Shown here: in pieces, positions 14,662-22,159 of the stretch
How the letters are laid out: the number at the start of each line of letters is the position of its first letter
Position numbering within the stretch: the stretch's first letter is position 1
Assembly (NCBI GenBank): GCA_002431975.1
Contig: DJFA01000095.1
Location: 4,045 to 31,486, forward strand
Source of the DNA: Ruminococcus sp. UBA5884
GTDB lineage: Bacteria > Bacillota > Clostridia > Oscillospirales > Ruminococcaceae
Direction: 5' to 3'
DNA: 27,442 nucleotides
Notes under the pieces: model-generated
The model's input: the letters and a program-made list of their open reading frames with translations, nothing else
Told to the model about the DNA's origin: nothing
Database searches by the model: none
Translations under genes and position numbers: made by a program

Positions 14662-15776
14662 ACCGTCCCCACCTCACTTTTATATAAATCATAAAGACTG
14701 TCAAGCATTTTATCCATTGAAAAGTTTTCCCGCACTCTTTTATAGCCGTTTTCGCCGTATTTTCTGCAAAGGCTGCTGTTATCGGCAAGTTTCTGCAAAG
14801 CTTCAGCAAGAGCGTCCGCATCTGACGGCGGAACAGTTATCCCTGTTATCCCGTCAAGGCTTACATACGGAACTCCTGTCGGCAGACTGGTATTTATAAC
14901 CGGCTTGCCGTATACCATGGCTTCCATCTGGACTATTCCGAAAGCCTCGCTGTTTGCGACTGACGGAAGAACGAATATATCACAGTCATTGAGTGCAAGC
15001 TTTATCTCATCATCTGAAGGACTGCCGATAAAGTGTATTCTGTCAGACATACCATAGTTTTCAGCCTCTGATTTGAGTTCGGATTCAAGTTTTCCCGTAC
15101 CGGCTATAAAGAGTTCGCAGCCTTTTACCTTAGTAAATGCCTTTACAAGAACATCTATTCCTTTATAGTATACAAGTCTGCCGATAAAGAGGACTTTTTT
15201 TGAGGATTTGCTGCTGCATTCAAGAAACGGAACAGGTTTTTCAATATGATATTTCGCCGTATCTATGCCATATGGTATTATACAGCATTTGCTTCTGTAT
15301 GGTTTAAGATATGCAGAACCGTTTATATGCCCCTCAGTGGCAACTATTATTTTGTCGGCTCTTTTAAGCAGATAATTCATAAAAGGCTTATAGAAAACCA
15401 TAAGTTTTTTCTGTTTTACTATATCGCTGTGCCAGCTTAAAATAACTTTTCCCTTGTATCCGGATAAAAGACAGGCAACATCGCTAAGCGGAAACGGCAT
15501 ATGGATATGAACTATATCCGATTCAGATGACATTTTTTTAAAATCCCTTATAAACGGGAATGATACCGGCATTGAAAAATAGACTCCAAGACTGCCTGAT
15601 TTTCTGACAGGAACACCGTTTATATTTTCATCAATAGTTTTTCCTCTGTTTCTCCTGCATACAAGGACTTTCATATCAGTCCTGTTTTTCAGTCCCTCGG
15701 CGATATTGCGTACAACTGTTTCAATTCCGCCTATGTGAGGATAATAAAGCTTGTTTACCTGAAGTACTTTTATCAT
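14658..15776 (-). CDS. GT4 glycosyltransferase
   Basis: 372 residues from the ATG at 15776, which has AAGGTG 6 nt upstream. An in-frame ATG at 15842 lies within the previous gene and is less likely. GT-B fold: N-terminal MIKVLQVNKLYYPHIGGIE is the acceptor-domain opening, GRLVYYKGIDVL (199-210) begins the donor domain, and SEAFGIVQMEAM carries the E-x7-E pair at 277 and 285. Cytoplasmic or membrane-associated, it extends the lipid-linked glycan. In a locus making GDP-D-rhamnose from GDP-mannose, a D-rhamnosyl or mannosyl donor is likely, but the sequence does not show which. Its stop overlaps the rmd start. Confidence 0.88.
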   Translation of the reverse strand: MIKVLQVNKLYYPHIGGIETVVRNIAEGLKNRTDMKVLVCRRNRGKTIDENINGVPVRKSGSLGVYFSMPVSFPFIRDFKKMSSESDIVHIHMPFPLSDVACLLSGYKGKVILSWHSDIVKQKKLMVFYKPFMNYLLKRADKIIVATEGHINGSAYLKPYRSKCCIIPYGIDTAKYHIEKPVPFLECSSKSSKKVLFIGRLVYYKGIDVLVKAFTKVKGCELFIAGTGKLESELKSEAENYGMSDRIHFIGSPSDDEIKLALNDCDIFVLPSVANSEAFGIVQMEAMVYGKPVINTSLPTGVPYVSLDGITGITVPPSDADALAEALQKLADNSSLCRKYGENGYKRVRENFSMDKMLDSLYDLYKSEVGTV

Positions 15777-15781
15777 ATTAT

Positions 15782-16912
15782 TCACCTTGTTCCGACTGTA
15801 CGGCAGTATACCTGATACAGTTTTTCCGCTGATTTTTCCCATGAATATTTTCTGCTCTGAATGATACCTTTTTCAGAAAGTTCTCTGCAAAGCTGTCTGT
15901 CGCTGTAAAGCCTGTCAATTCCCTCAGCAATTGATTTTTCGGAATATGCGTCAGTAATCACCGCACAGTCGCCGACTACCTCCGGCAGAGAAGCAGATGA
16001 CGACACAAGCACAGGAACTCCGCAAGCCATTGCTTCAAGGGGAGGCATTCCGAATCCCTCATAAACTGACGGAAAAAGAAAAGCATCTGCCCCGCAGATA
16101 AGAGGTCTTAAATCTTCGGACGGTATATATTCAGTAAATTTCACTCCGCATTCAGTGCCGAGCTTATATATGCTGCTGTTGAGCCAGCCGTTTCCTCCTG
16201 CCATGACAAGCTGAGGCGGATTATCGTATGATTTTCTGAAAATATCGTATGCCTTTATAAGTCTTTCAAGATTTTTTCTTGGTTCGACTGTTCCGAGATA
16301 AAGAAAATACCTGTCGTTTATATTATTTTTATCCTTTACACGCTGTATTTCAGACTGATTTTTTTCAGGATAGAATCTGCTGCTGTCAACTCCGCACGGC
16401 ACAACGCATACCTTTGAGGCAAACTGCGGATAATATTTTTCAATTTCGCTGCGGCTGAACTCGGAATCTGTAACTATTGCATCAGCACGTTTCATTGATT
16501 TTTCAAGACCGATTTCAAGCATTTTTCTTGTACGCAGCCGAACCGTTTCAGGATAAGCCTTTATTACCATATCATGTACGGTGACAACGGTTTTTCCATG
16601 AACGCACGGAGGCACTATATAATTAAAAAAGTGGGTTATATCCGCTGATTTCCCGAAAAATGCAGAATACGGCAGCGGACAGAGCCTGTAAAGAAAACCT
16701 GAATATCCGCTGAAGTTTATCTCTGTATTCTTATTCATATACTGTGAAATACGCTGTTTTTTGATATCATGGTTTCTGAGTGAAAAATACTGGAACTGAT
16801 ATCTGTTCTGCGGATACATTTCCATCATATGCGTAACCTGTCCGGCTTCGCAGTAGCCTATTCCGGACATTCTGTCGGATATAAGCGGCTGGGCATCAAA
16901 AGCAATATTCAC
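15782..16912 (-). CDS. GT4 glycosyltransferase, mannosyl/rhamnosyltransferase-like
   Basis: 376 residues. The start is GTG at 16912, overlapping the gmd stop in GTGA; the nearest GGAG is about 14 nt away, so translation is probably coupled to gmd. Motifs: MSGIGYCEAG near 15, TVHDMV (111-116), LGTVEPRKNLERLI (206-219) and SVYEGFGMPPLEAMACGVP with E285 and E293. The LGTVEPRKN/EGFGMPPLEA combination is frequent in GDP-mannose- or GDP-D-rhamnose-using enzymes of ABC-type O-antigen loci (the WbpY/WbpZ kind); specificity here is inferred from the neighbours only. Confidence 0.88.
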   Translation of the reverse strand: MNIAFDAQPLISDRMSGIGYCEAGQVTHMMEMYPQNRYQFQYFSLRNHDIKKQRISQYMNKNTEINFSGYSGFLYRLCPLPYSAFFGKSADITHFFNYIVPPCVHGKTVVTVHDMVIKAYPETVRLRTRKMLEIGLEKSMKRADAIVTDSEFSRSEIEKYYPQFASKVCVVPCGVDSSRFYPEKNQSEIQRVKDKNNINDRYFLYLGTVEPRKNLERLIKAYDIFRKSYDNPPQLVMAGGNGWLNSSIYKLGTECGVKFTEYIPSEDLRPLICGADAFLFPSVYEGFGMPPLEAMACGVPVLVSSSASLPEVVGDCAVITDAYSEKSIAEGIDRLYSDRQLCRELSEKGIIQSRKYSWEKSAEKLYQVYCRTVGTR

Positions 16913-17937
16913 TGTGAAACTCTGAGCTCCTTTTCAACAAGCTTCATATCATTTTTAACCATTCTCTCAACAAGTTCACTGAATGATATATTGCGTTTCC
17001 AGCCGAGAACCTTTTCAGCCTTTGCCGGATTTCCGAGCAGAACATCGACTTCTGCCGGACGGAAAAAGTCCTTGTTTACCTTTACAACAACCTTTCCGGT
17101 TGCAGTATCTATACCTTTTTCGTCCATACCTTCGCCTTCCCAGCGGATATTTATTCCTGCGTGGGCAAAAGCAGTTTCAGTAAATTCCCTTACAGTTCTT
17201 GTTTCATTTGTAGCGATTACATAGTCATCAGGCTTATCCTGCTGGAGCATAAGCCACATTGCATTTACATAATCCTTTGAATGACCCCAGTCACGCTTTG
17301 AGCTTAAATTTCCGAGTTCAACGCATTCCTGAATACCGTATTTTATTCTTGCAGCTGAATCAGTAATTTTTCTTGTAACAAATTCCTTTCCTCTGCGTTC
17401 GCTTTCATGGTTGAAAAGTATTCCGGAGCAGGCAAAAATACCATAGCTTTCCCTGTAGTTCTTTGTTATCCAGTGACCATAAAGCTTTGCAACTCCGTAT
17501 GGGCTTCTCGGATAGAAAGGAGTTTTTTCAGTCTGAGGCATTTCCTGAACAAGACCGAACATTTCAGATGTTGATGCCTGATAGAAACGGCATGAAGGTT
17601 TTACATTTCTGATAGCCTCAAGCATATTTGTAACGCCGAGAGCGTCTATTTCAGCGGTTGCAAGCGGCTGTTCCCAGCTTGTGGCAACAAATGACTGTGC
17701 AGCAAGGTTATAGACTTCATCAGCCTGAGATATTTTCATTGCATTGATAAGTGAAATTTCATCAGTCATATCAGCATAGATGAATTTTATTTTATCCTTT
17801 ATATGTTCGCAGTTGCCGTAATCAACAACGCTTTTTCTTCTCATTATGCCATATACATTATAGCCTTTTTCGAGGAGCAGTTCTGCAAGATAAGAACCGT
17901 CCTGACCTGTGATACCTGTAATAAGTGCATTTTTCAT
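16909..17937 (-). CDS. gmd: GDP-mannose 4,6-dehydratase
   Basis: Converts GDP-D-mannose to GDP-4-keto-6-deoxy-D-mannose using tightly bound NADP. 342 residues from the ATG at 17937 (a TTG two codons earlier is possible; GGAG is 10 nt from the ATG). Visible: GITGQDG (8-14), NLAAQSFVATSWE, the catalytic STSEMFG (T123, E125), YGVAK (Y147, K151), NHESERRGKEFVTRKI and FFRPAEVDVLLGNP, all standard for Gmd. It feeds Rmd from the same operon and receives GDP-mannose made by ManC, encoded just upstream. A 143-bp gap with a palindromic repeat separates it from manC. Confidence 0.96.
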   Translation of the reverse strand: MKNALITGITGQDGSYLAELLLEKGYNVYGIMRRKSVVDYGNCEHIKDKIKFIYADMTDEISLINAMKISQADEVYNLAAQSFVATSWEQPLATAEIDALGVTNMLEAIRNVKPSCRFYQASTSEMFGLVQEMPQTEKTPFYPRSPYGVAKLYGHWITKNYRESYGIFACSGILFNHESERRGKEFVTRKITDSAARIKYGIQECVELGNLSSKRDWGHSKDYVNAMWLMLQQDKPDDYVIATNETRTVREFTETAFAHAGINIRWEGEGMDEKGIDTATGKVVVKVNKDFFRPAEVDVLLGNPAKAEKVLGWKRNISFSELVERMVKNDMKLVEKELRVSQ

Positions 17938-18003
17938 AATCAAAGTTCTCCTTTAAAATTTTATTTTCTGTAATATCTTGTCACAAATTCGATGATTGTT
18001 ATT

Positions 18004-18028
18004 TGTAGGGGCGACCATTGGTCGCCCG
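18004..18028. repeat. Single-arm palindromic repeat, locus E
   Basis: One arm only: TGTAGGGGCG then the ACCATTGGTC core and GCCCG, preceded by AATTCGATGATT as at the other copies. It lies within the operon between manC and gmd, and its arm folds into a GC-rich hairpin in the transcript. Confidence 0.8.
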
Positions 18029-18080
18029 TTCAGATTTTGTCTTAATCAGACACAATAAACATCAACCATAACATAAATGT

Positions 18081-19145
18081 TTACAGCAATTCATTTCTGT
18101 TGCAGATTTTAAGATTTTCAATAACCTTTTTAACGTCCTGAGTACTGTTCTTGTCGCATATAAGCATAGCATCATCAGTATCAACAACTATAAGATTATC
18201 CATTCCGACAACCGCTATAAGTTTTTTTCCTCCGAGAATTATGCTTTTATGCGTATTGATTGTGATAACATCACCTGATATATAGTTTCCGAACTCATTT
18301 GTACGGTTTATTCTCTCCATTGCAAGCCAGCTTCCCACATCGTCCCAGCCAAAGCTTGCCGGAACAACATATATATATGAGGCTTTTTCCATAATTCCGA
18401 AATCCACTGATACAGACGGGAATTTTTCAAATATTCCTGCAAGAACTTCATTGAATGAAGGAGTACCGCAGGCTTCTGTTATTTTCGGAATCTGTTCATA
18501 TATTTCAGGAATAAATTCCTCAAATGCACTCATTACTGATGAAAGCTTCCATACAAACATACCGCTGTTCCAGAGATATTTTCCTGAAGCAAGGTATTCC
18601 TTTGCCTTGTCGATATCAGGCTTTTCAACAAATCTGTCAGCTTTATAAACTCCGTGACCTATACGGCTGAAACTTATATATCCGTATCCGGTTTCAGGAT
18701 AATCAGGGGTAATTCCTATAGTAACAAGGGATTTCCCCTGTTCTGCAACGGCTATCGCCTGACGCAGTGAATCTATATACATTTCCTCATATCTTATAAG
18801 ATGGTCTGACGGCAGTACAAGCATTACTGCATCATCATATCTGCTTTTTATAACTGCTGAAGCAAGAGCTATGCAAGGAGCTGTATTTCTCGCACATGGT
18901 TCTGCAAGGATATTTTCAGACGGTATATCGGGAAGCTGCTGTTTTACTATTTCAACATAGTCAGCATTTGTAACCACGAATACATCTTCAATATCAACCA
19001 CCGGTAAAATTCTTCTGACAGTTTTCTGTATCATTGTTTCACCGTCAGATGTAAGTGACAGGAACTGTTTTGGAAAGCTTGTTCTGCTTCTCGGCCAGAA
19101 ACGTTCTCCTTTTCCGCCTGCCATGATAACTGCTGTAACTTTCAT
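18081..19145 (-). CDS. manC: Mannose-1-phosphate guanylyltransferase
   Basis: Makes GDP-mannose from mannose 1-phosphate and GTP. 354 residues comprise only the nucleotidyltransferase domain: VIMAGGKGERFWPRSR (6-21) is the nucleotide-binding signature, and PSDHLI, GYGYI, FVEKPD and LWNSGMFVW are the other family blocks. The C-terminal phosphomannose isomerase domain found in bifunctional ManC/AlgA enzymes is absent, so mannose 1-phosphate must come from isomerase and mutase genes elsewhere. GGAG is 7 nt before the ATG. It is the second gene of the operon, 18 nt after the sugar phosphotransferase gene. Confidence 0.95.
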   Translation of the reverse strand: MKVTAVIMAGGKGERFWPRSRTSFPKQFLSLTSDGETMIQKTVRRILPVVDIEDVFVVTNADYVEIVKQQLPDIPSENILAEPCARNTAPCIALASAVIKSRYDDAVMLVLPSDHLIRYEEMYIDSLRQAIAVAEQGKSLVTIGITPDYPETGYGYISFSRIGHGVYKADRFVEKPDIDKAKEYLASGKYLWNSGMFVWKLSSVMSAFEEFIPEIYEQIPKITEACGTPSFNEVLAGIFEKFPSVSVDFGIMEKASYIYVVPASFGWDDVGSWLAMERINRTNEFGNYISGDVITINTHKSIILGGKKLIAVVGMDNLIVVDTDDAMLICDKNSTQDVKKVIENLKICNRNELL

Positions 19146-19163
19146 TTCATTTCTCCTTTATAT

Positions 19164-20492
19164 CTAAATTTCTCCGTCTTTCGGGGGGAAAAGCATTGTC
19201 TTTACTGTCATGAATATTATTTTAAGGTCGGTAAATACCGAATAATTCTCAATATACATCAAATCCATTTTAAGCTTGTCATAGGGAAGCGTATTATAAA
19301 GACCTGTAACCTGTGCAAATCCGGTAATTCCGGCTTTTACGGCAAGTCTGAACCTGAATTCAGGCATATCCCTTGAATACTTCTCGGTAAGTTCCGGACG
19401 CTCGGGTCTGGGGCCTACCACGGACATATCACCCTTTAATACATTAAAAAACTGCGGCAGCTCATCAATACGGTATTTACGCATAAATGCCCCCACAGGA
19501 GTCACTCTCTCATCATTTTCCTCTGCAAGCTGAGGAATACCGTCTTTTTCGGCATCTGCAACCATACTTCTGAATTTACAGACATAAAATTCACGTCCGC
19601 CCTCTGTAAGACGTTTCTGACGGTAGAAAACTCTGCCGCCGTCATGCTTTTTTACTGCTATGGCACAGGCAAGCATTACCGGAGATGTTATTATTATTGC
19701 CGCAAGCGAAAAGACTATATCAAAAAATCTCTTAAAAAGCCTGTCCTCGAATGTAAAGCCGTTATTGCGGCATACAAGCAGAGGAGTATCAAAAAGGTCA
19801 ACCTCTGCCGCACCTCTTATTATAATATCCGATATTTTCGGAGTAATATATACCCTTATCGAATTTGCAAAACAGTATTTAAGCAGAAAATTTCTTGTCT
19901 TGTCGGGAACATCACAGATTATTACGCCCTCATATTCATTTATCATCTCAACCGCATTGTTTATTGATTCCGAAGCATTGACAGACGCACATATTATATA
20001 CTTGTCCGTCCTTCTGCACATCTTGTTTACAAGAGTTTCTGCCTGATGGCTTCCGTATATAACAATAAGCTTTCTTGGAGGATACAGTTTCCTGTAGACT
20101 TTTCCGCATATGTATATCCATGATGATATGCATAAAAAATCAATGCCTGTCATCAGTACAATCGGATATACGCTCATAAATGAACGTCCTATAAGACTTA
20201 TCTGCAAATATGTCACAATATTCACGCATACTATTGAAAGCAGCTGTGAGGCAATTTCATCTGACCTTCTTAAATATCCGGGTTTATATCCGCCGTATAC
20301 CTTTGAAAAAAGAAATGCCAGTACTGCATATATTGCAACTACTGCCCAGTTTCCCTTTCTGTAAAAAGGCAGAACAATTCTTGTACTGTAGAATTTATGC
20401 CATATCACCCAGAATATATATGTAAGCATTATAAGTATAAAGGCTTCTGATATGAAATTAACAATTCTTTTATACTGTTCTTTGTTGTTCAT
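19164..20492 (-). CDS. Polyprenyl-phosphate sugar phosphotransferase (initiating enzyme)
   Basis: 442 residues starting MNNKEQYKRIV. The ATG at 20492 has AAGGA 9 nt upstream, and the operon promoter lies just above it; the longer frame to 20537 would begin upstream of the transcription start. Four or five N-terminal membrane segments (about 10-130) and a central Rossmann-like region (about 140-245) precede the catalytic sugar-transferase domain (253-442). That domain has KRFFDIVFS, VFYRQKRLTEGGREF, CKFRSM, YRIDELPQFFNVLKGDMSVVGPRP (in part; D343/E344 catalytic) and AGITGFAQVTG. It transfers a sugar 1-phosphate to undecaprenyl phosphate to begin the glycan, as in the WbaP/CpsE/WcaJ group. The sugar is not predictable. 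First gene of the operon. Confidence 0.9.
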   Translation of the reverse strand: MNNKEQYKRIVNFISEAFILIMLTYIFWVIWHKFYSTRIVLPFYRKGNWAVVAIYAVLAFLFSKVYGGYKPGYLRRSDEIASQLLSIVCVNIVTYLQISLIGRSFMSVYPIVLMTGIDFLCISSWIYICGKVYRKLYPPRKLIVIYGSHQAETLVNKMCRRTDKYIICASVNASESINNAVEMINEYEGVIICDVPDKTRNFLLKYCFANSIRVYITPKISDIIIRGAAEVDLFDTPLLVCRNNGFTFEDRLFKRFFDIVFSLAAIIITSPVMLACAIAVKKHDGGRVFYRQKRLTEGGREFYVCKFRSMVADAEKDGIPQLAEENDERVTPVGAFMRKYRIDELPQFFNVLKGDMSVVGPRPERPELTEKYSRDMPEFRFRLAVKAGITGFAQVTGLYNTLPYDKLKMDLMYIENYSVFTDLKIIFMTVKTMLFPPKDGEI

Positions 20493-20522
20493 CAGCTTCA
20501 TTCCTTCATTACAGTTATACTT

Positions 20523-20550
20523 ATTATAACAAATCATATATAAATGTCAA
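20523..20550 (-). promoter_or_regulatory. Promoter of the polysaccharide operon
   Basis: Minus strand TTGACA (20550-20545), 16-nt spacer, TATAAT (20528-20523). Both boxes match the consensus exactly. Predicted start about 20516, giving a leader of about 24 nt before the ATG at 20492. Confidence 0.85.
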
Positions 20551-20632
20551 GTAAAACTAAAGGGTCTGAATGTCGGTATTGTAGGCTTTTACAGTATTTT
20601 TGTCCTTTGCACGAATAAACTATAAAAACAGA

Positions 20633-20666
20633 TAAAAAAATATGCACCTCAGATTGAAGTGCATAT
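20633..20666 (-). terminator. Rho-independent terminator after the secreted protein gene
   Basis: On the minus strand ATATGCAC and GTGCATAT form an 8-bp stem (20666-20659 with 20647-20640) around an 11-nt loop, followed by about seven T. It lies 14 bases after the stop codon and isolates this gene from the polysaccharide operon. Confidence 0.8.
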
Positions 20667-20679
20667 CACCTGTTCTGTA

Positions 20680-21570
20680 TCAATATTTCTGAGTCAGTCC
20701 TGAAAGACGCTCTGCCGGCAATGTTTTTACGCTGTCAGCCGAATCATCAAAGCTTATTTCCTTTGCATACACATAGTCAACTATATTTCCGCCGCTGTCA
20801 TAGCCTTCATATTTAAGAAGAACTCCTGTTTTTGTATCGACAAGGAACATGAATCTTTCAGCTTTAAGCTTTGCGGCATAGTAATCATTTGTCTGACCGT
20901 TTATAAGCCAGCATTCCCTGCCGAGATAGTTTTCTGTTCCGTTGAGTGACCACGCATCTCTGTCAGTAAGCAGACTGAAAACTATTTCCTGAGGAAGAAG
21001 GCATGAACCGGCTTCCGGAACATTTGTTGAATTGGGACGGTATGAATAACAATATTCATCACCTATACTTGTTACTCTTTCATCATCTGACGGAATTACA
21101 TATTCACTTTCATCTATTACATAACCGTCTTTTGAAAATGATTTTTCAAGATTATCTATTTTTGTCTGTTCCATACCGGATATATAGGTTTCATCTGACA
21201 TAATAAGACTGTTGTTTCTGATATCAGTCATTGTTACTTTTGAATGTGCGGATACTTTACTGAGGTCACATTCAAATTCAACAGTTATCGGCTGATTGAT
21301 ATTTCCGTTTGCATCAACAACTGTTCCTGAAACTCTGTCATAATAATCAACAGTATTGAGCATTTTATAATAAACTGTATCCTTTGTGACTTCTGAATCA
21401 GAAACCGTATCAGCTTTTTCAGCAATATCAGCTTGCTGAGGATAATTATACTGTTTTACTTCTGCTGCCTTTACTGTCTGTGATGACGGCTTTTCATGAT
21501 ATAAAGCAGTTCCTGCCAGTACAGCGGCACTTACAAAAAGAGCAGACAGCATTACTATTTTATCTTTCAT
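20680..21570 (-). CDS. Secreted or membrane-anchored protein of unknown function
   Basis: 296 residues from the second ATG (21570), 9 nt after GGAGG; the ATG at 21576 is only 3 nt from it. Residues 1-25 are a signal peptide or anchor (IVMLSALFVSAAVLAGTALY) with no lipobox cysteine. The rest is a single extracytoplasmic domain. Near the C-terminus, ECWLINGQ, FMFLVDTKTGVLLKYEGYD and VYAKEISFDD resemble the beta-strand pattern of LolA/RseB-like folds (a protein that converts a bound substrate's "fixed by" strand pattern), but this is a weak impression, not an identification. It has its own promoter and terminator, so it is a single-gene unit next to, but separate from, the glycan operon. Confidence 0.7.
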   Translation of the reverse strand: MKDKIVMLSALFVSAAVLAGTALYHEKPSSQTVKAAEVKQYNYPQQADIAEKADTVSDSEVTKDTVYYKMLNTVDYYDRVSGTVVDANGNINQPITVEFECDLSKVSAHSKVTMTDIRNNSLIMSDETYISGMEQTKIDNLEKSFSKDGYVIDESEYVIPSDDERVTSIGDEYCYSYRPNSTNVPEAGSCLLPQEIVFSLLTDRDAWSLNGTENYLGRECWLINGQTNDYYAAKLKAERFMFLVDTKTGVLLKYEGYDSGGNIVDYVYAKEISFDDSADSVKTLPAERLSGLTQKY

Positions 21571-21606
21571 AAACATTTACCTCCTTTTGTCTGTATTCCT
21601 GATTTT

Positions 21607-21635
21607 ATAATATCACGTATCTTTTTATATGTCAA
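21607..21635 (-). promoter_or_regulatory. Promoter of the secreted protein gene
   Basis: Minus strand TTGACA (21635-21630), 17-nt spacer, TATTAT (21612-21607). The -35 is perfect and the -10 is 5/6. About 37 nt before the start codon. Confidence 0.8.
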
Positions 21636-21695
21636 TTATTTTTTTTAAATTTATGTAAAATAACGCAAATAATCCAAGAAAAATTTTTCACATTC

Positions 21696-21768
21696 TGTAG
21701 GGGCGAACTGTGTTCGCCCGTTTGGGGTATGCTGTAAACCGAGCGGGCGAACACAGTTCGCCCCTACA
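21696..21768. repeat. Palindromic element, locus F (GAACTGTGTTC core)
   Basis: Two inverted arms with the same core as locus D (TGTAGGGGCGAACTGTGTTC, then GCCCG) separated by about 23 unrelated bases. The rest of the 340-bp gap between the secreted protein gene and the SRP RNA holds only the two promoters. Confidence 0.85.
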
Positions 21769-21917
21769 AAGAAAACCTCTTATTTTTAATTAATGCTGAT
21801 TCAATGGTTATCGTTCATCTGAAATTTGAATTAAATAATTTGCAGTTGCTGATTACAGACAAATTTCCCCGTTTTTTATGAAAAATAAAAAATCCAAAAA
21901 AAATTTCTGATAAATAC

Positions 21918-21946
21918 TTGAAAAATTATTAACCTTATGATATAAT
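21918..21946 (+). promoter_or_regulatory. Promoter of the SRP RNA (and possibly dnaX)
   Basis: TTGAAA (21918-21923), 17-nt spacer, TATAAT (21941-21946). The predicted start is about 21953, some 50 nt upstream of the paired SRP RNA body, so a 5' trimmed leader is implied. Confidence 0.8.
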
Positions 21947-22001
21947 TATAAAGGTTTCAGAAAGCATGATTGTCTTTCGTCCAGCATCTAACTTTGATTT
22001 T

Positions 22002-22127
22002 TTCCGAAATATAGGTGTGCGGGCCCTGTGCAACGAGACACCGTGAACCATGTCAGGCGGTGATTCGAGCAGCATTAAGCGGACCGTTTCGTGTGCCGCA
22101 GTCAGCCTGCACACCTATGTTTCGGAA
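22002..22127 (+). ncRNA. ffs: Small signal recognition particle RNA (4.5S type)
   Basis: RNA core of SRP that binds Ffh and the receptor FtsY. The conserved helix 8 is clear: CATGT, then CAGG (22054-22057), a 3-bp stem, AGCA (22068-22071) and GCATTAAG, i.e. the asymmetric CAGG/AGCA loop bound by the Ffh M domain. The ends TTCCGAAATATAGGTGTGC (22002-22020) and the facing strand to 22127 pair over about 20 bp with only G-U wobbles. T-rich sequence follows and may terminate part of the transcripts. No Alu domain is seen, so this is the short form. The order ffs-dnaX-ybaB-recR is widespread. The apical tetraloop is TGAT rather than GGAA. Open reading frames drawn through this region are spurious. 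Confidence 0.93.
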
Positions 22128-22159
22128 TTTTATTTTATTCCTGCAAGGTGGTTTTTATT

